Below are positions 20,703 through 22,672 of a stretch of 22,672 nt of DNA, one piece after another. How positions within the stretch are numbered: the first letter of the stretch is position 1; every line of letters starts with the position of its first letter. Under the pieces are notes generated by a model. It searched no databases. It worked only from the letters and a program-made list of their open reading frames with translations, and was not told the DNA's origin. This DNA comes from Roseovarius sp. UBA6217 (lineage in GTDB: Bacteria; Pseudomonadota; Alphaproteobacteria; Rhodobacterales; Rhodobacteraceae), in NCBI GenBank assembly GCA_002421985.1, contig DISF01000067.1, forward strand, positions 1 through 22,672, given 5' to 3'. A program made the position numbers and the translations under genes.

Positions 20703-22672
20703 ATGAGCGACAACGACGGAAAGAAACCTCTGGGTGTGCGTGGCGGTCCCCGTTCGGGAAATGTGAAGCAGAGCTTCAGCCACGGGCGCACAAAGAACGT
20801 CGTGGTGGAAACCAAGCGCAAGCGGATCGTGGTGCCCAAGCCGGGTGCCGCGCCGGGCGCGGGCATGTCCGCCAAGCCGTCCGTCGGAGTTGCCACTGGC
20901 ACCAAGCGCCCCGCCGGGGTGTCAGAGGCCGAGCTTGAGCGTCGGCTCAAGGCGCTTGCCGCCGCCAAGGCGCGCGAGGCCGAGGATGCCGCGAAACGCG
21001 AGGCCGAGGAAAAGGCTCGCGAGGAAGAGCGCCAGCGCCGCCGTGACGAGGCCGAGGCCAAGGAACGCGAACAGCGCGAGGCCGAGGAAAAGGCCCGCCA
21101 GAAGACCGAGGAAGAAGAGCGCCGCAAGCGCGAGGCCGAGGAGGATGCCGTTAAGGCCGCTGCGCCGGTCTCTCCCGATGATGCCCCCGGCTCGGTCCGG
21201 CAGGCCCCGCCGCCGAAGGTCGCCCTCGCCCCTCGCAAGCACGAGGATGACGACAAGGGCGCGCGTCGCGGCAAGGGACGTGGTGGCGAGGATGGCCGCC
21301 GCGCGGGCAAGCTGACGCTCAACCAGGTGCTGTCGGGTGGCGAGGGCGGCCGCCAGAAGAGCATGGCCGCGATGAAGCGCAAGCAGGAGCGCGCGCGGCA
21401 AAAGGCGATGGGCGGGGCGCAGGAGCGCGAAAAGGTCGTGCGCGATGTGCAACTGCCCGAGGTGATCGTTGTCTCCGAGCTTGCCAACCGCATGGCCGAG
21501 CGCGTCGGCGACGTGGTCAAGGCGCTCATGCAGATGGGCATGATGGTCACGCAAAACGAATCCATTGACGCCGATACCGCAGAACTCATCATCGAGGAAT
21601 TCGGCCACCGCGTCGTGCGGGTGAGCGATTCGGATGTCGAGGACGTGATCGCCCATATCGACGATGCGCCCGAAGACATGAAGCCGCGCCCGCCGGTCAT
21701 CACCATCATGGGCCATGTCGATCACGGCAAGACCTCACTTCTCGATGCCATTCGCGATGCCAAGGTTCAGGCCGGCGAGGCGGGCGGCATCACCCAGCAT
21801 ATCGGTGCCTACCAGGTGAAAACCGACAATGGCACGCTGCTGACCTTCCTTGATACGCCCGGCCACGCGGCCTTTACCTCGATGCGCGCGCGCGGGGCGC
21901 ATGTCACCGATATCGTGGTGCTGGTCGTGGCCGCCGATGATGCGGTAATGCCGCAGACCATCGAGGCGATCAACCACGCCAAGGCGGCCAAGGTGCCGAT
22001 GATCGTGGCGATCAACAAGATCGACCTGCCCGCCGCCGATCCCGACAAGGTGCGCGCCGAATTGCTGCGTCACGAGGTCGTGGTCGAGGCGATGTCGGGC
22101 GAGGTGCAGGATGTCGAGGTGTCGGCGATCACCGGGCAGGGGCTTGATGAACTACTTGAGGCGATCGCGCTTCAATCCGAGATACTCGAATTGAAGGCCA
22201 ACCCCGACCGTGCCGCCGAGGGTGCCGTGATCGAGGCACAGCTGGATGTGGGCCGCGGCCCTGTGGCCACTGTTCTGGTCCAGAAGGGGACGCTCCGCCA
22301 AGGCGATATCTTTGTCGTGGGAGAGCAGTATGGCAAGGTCCGCGCGCTCATCAACGATCGCGGCGAGCGGGTCAAGGAGGCCGGGCCATCGGTGCCGGTC
22401 GAGGTGCTTGGCCTCAACGGCACGCCCGAGGCGGGCGATGTTCTCAACGTCGTCGAGACCGAGGCGCAGGCGCGCGAGATCGCCGAATACCGCGCCAACG
22501 CGGCCAAGGAAAAGCGCGCCGCCATTGGCGCGGGCACCTCGCTTGAGCAGCTTCTGGCCAAGGCCAGGGAAGATGCAAGCGTCAAGGAACTGCCCATCGT
22601 GGTCAAGGCCGATGTGCAGGGTTCTGCCGAGGCCATCGTTCAGGCGATGGAGAAGATCGGCAACGAGGAGGT
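20703..22672 (+). CDS. infB: Translation initiation factor IF-2 (3' end outside window)
   Basis: IF-2 is the GTPase that brings initiator fMet-tRNA to the 30S subunit and promotes subunit joining. The first 656 residues are present, with no stop before the window edge. Residues 74-150 form a highly charged helical segment of repeated AEEKAR/EREAEE-like units, 180-205 is basic and glycine-rich, and about 245-320 is the conserved IF2 N2 domain (LPEVIVVSELANRM). The G domain has G1 GHVDHGKTS (337-345), G3 DTPGH (384-388) and G4 NKID (438-441), followed by domain II from about 507. The last residues (PIVVKADVQGSAEAIVQAME) are in domain III; the C-terminal fMet-binding domain is missing only because of the cut. 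ATG 20703 has AAAGGA upstream and lies 6 nt after ylxR. Confidence 0.97.
   Translation, partial: MSDNDGKKPLGVRGGPRSGNVKQSFSHGRTKNVVVETKRKRIVVPKPGAAPGAGMSAKPSVGVATGTKRPAGVSEAELERRLKALAAAKAREAEDAAKREAEEKAREEERQRRRDEAEAKEREQREAEEKARQKTEEEERRKREAEEDAVKAAAPVSPDDAPGSVRQAPPPKVALAPRKHEDDDKGARRGKGRGGEDGRRAGKLTLNQVLSGGEGGRQKSMAAMKRKQERARQKAMGGAQEREKVVRDVQLPEVIVVSELANRMAERVGDVVKALMQMGMMVTQNESIDADTAELIIEEFGHRVVRVSDSDVEDVIAHIDDAPEDMKPRPPVITIMGHVDHGKTSLLDAIRDAKVQAGEAGGITQHIGAYQVKTDNGTLLTFLDTPGHAAFTSMRARGAHVTDIVVLVVAADDAVMPQTIEAINHAKAAKVPMIVAINKIDLPAADPDKVRAELLRHEVVVEAMSGEVQDVEVSAITGQGLDELLEAIALQSEILELKANPDRAAEGAVIEAQLDVGRGPVATVLVQKGTLRQGDIFVVGEQYGKVRALINDRGERVKEAGPSVPVEVLGLNGTPEAGDVLNVVETEAQAREIAEYRANAAKEKRAAIGAGTSLEQLLAKAREDASVKELPIVVKADVQGSAEAIVQAMEKIGNEE

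Noticed and set aside
1..22672. CRISPR array, tRNA/rRNA genes, insertion sequences, prophage or defence genes
   Set aside because: Reading both strands shows no spaced direct repeats, tRNA-like cloverleaf, transposase, integrase or nuclease gene; nearly all sequence is accounted for by core genes.

Overview
The window is a GC-rich stretch of bacterial chromosome made almost entirely of conserved housekeeping genes. Gene content, protein motifs and gene order (grpE-hrcA / rph-rdgB-hemW / parB-parA-rsmG-mnmG-mnmE-rho / maf-aroE-coaE-dnaQ / rimP-nusA-ylxR-infB) point to an alphaproteobacterium, most likely Rhodobacterales (Roseobacter/Paracoccus group). That placement is an inference from family knowledge, not from a database search. 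I see no prophage, insertion sequence, CRISPR array, tRNA or rRNA gene.

Left part (1-4.8 kb): the 3' end of mutS converges on the heat-shock pair hrcA-grpE, which reads leftward. Divergent from hrcA is a tightly overlapping rph-rdgB-hemW cluster. hemW converges on parB.

Centre (4.8-12.1 kb): six closely packed or overlapping leftward genes, in transcription order rho, mnmE, mnmG, rsmG, parA, parB. Two perfect 16-bp ParB-binding palindromes (parS) are built into the coding sequence at the 5' ends of rsmG and mnmG. Upstream of rho lies the only long non-coding region (11586-12097). It is AT-rich against its surroundings, holds four near-consensus DnaA boxes and a very AT-rich block, and genes on both sides are transcribed away from it. 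I read it as the best candidate for the chromosomal replication origin.

Right of the candidate origin (12.1-14.8 kb): maf-aroE-coaE-dnaQ run rightward with start/stop overlaps. dnaQ supplies the proofreading subunit of the replicase, and aroE and coaE serve aromatic and CoA biosynthesis. ubiG (ubiquinone biosynthesis) faces them from the right and is divergent from a prolyl iminopeptidase gene and zapE (14.8-17.65 kb).

Right end (17.65-22.67 kb): the transcription/translation operon rimP-nusA-ylxR-infB, cut by the window edge inside infB. It is preceded by a promoter and a short leader ending in an intrinsic terminator, which fits the attenuator called the rimP leader in alphaproteobacteria.

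There is no obviously new protein system here. The interesting signals are non-coding or double-coding: the candidate oriC, the two parS sites inside genes, a C-rich leader before rho that could mediate autoregulation, the rimP attenuator, and a MnmE whose G4 GTP-binding motif lacks its asparagine.
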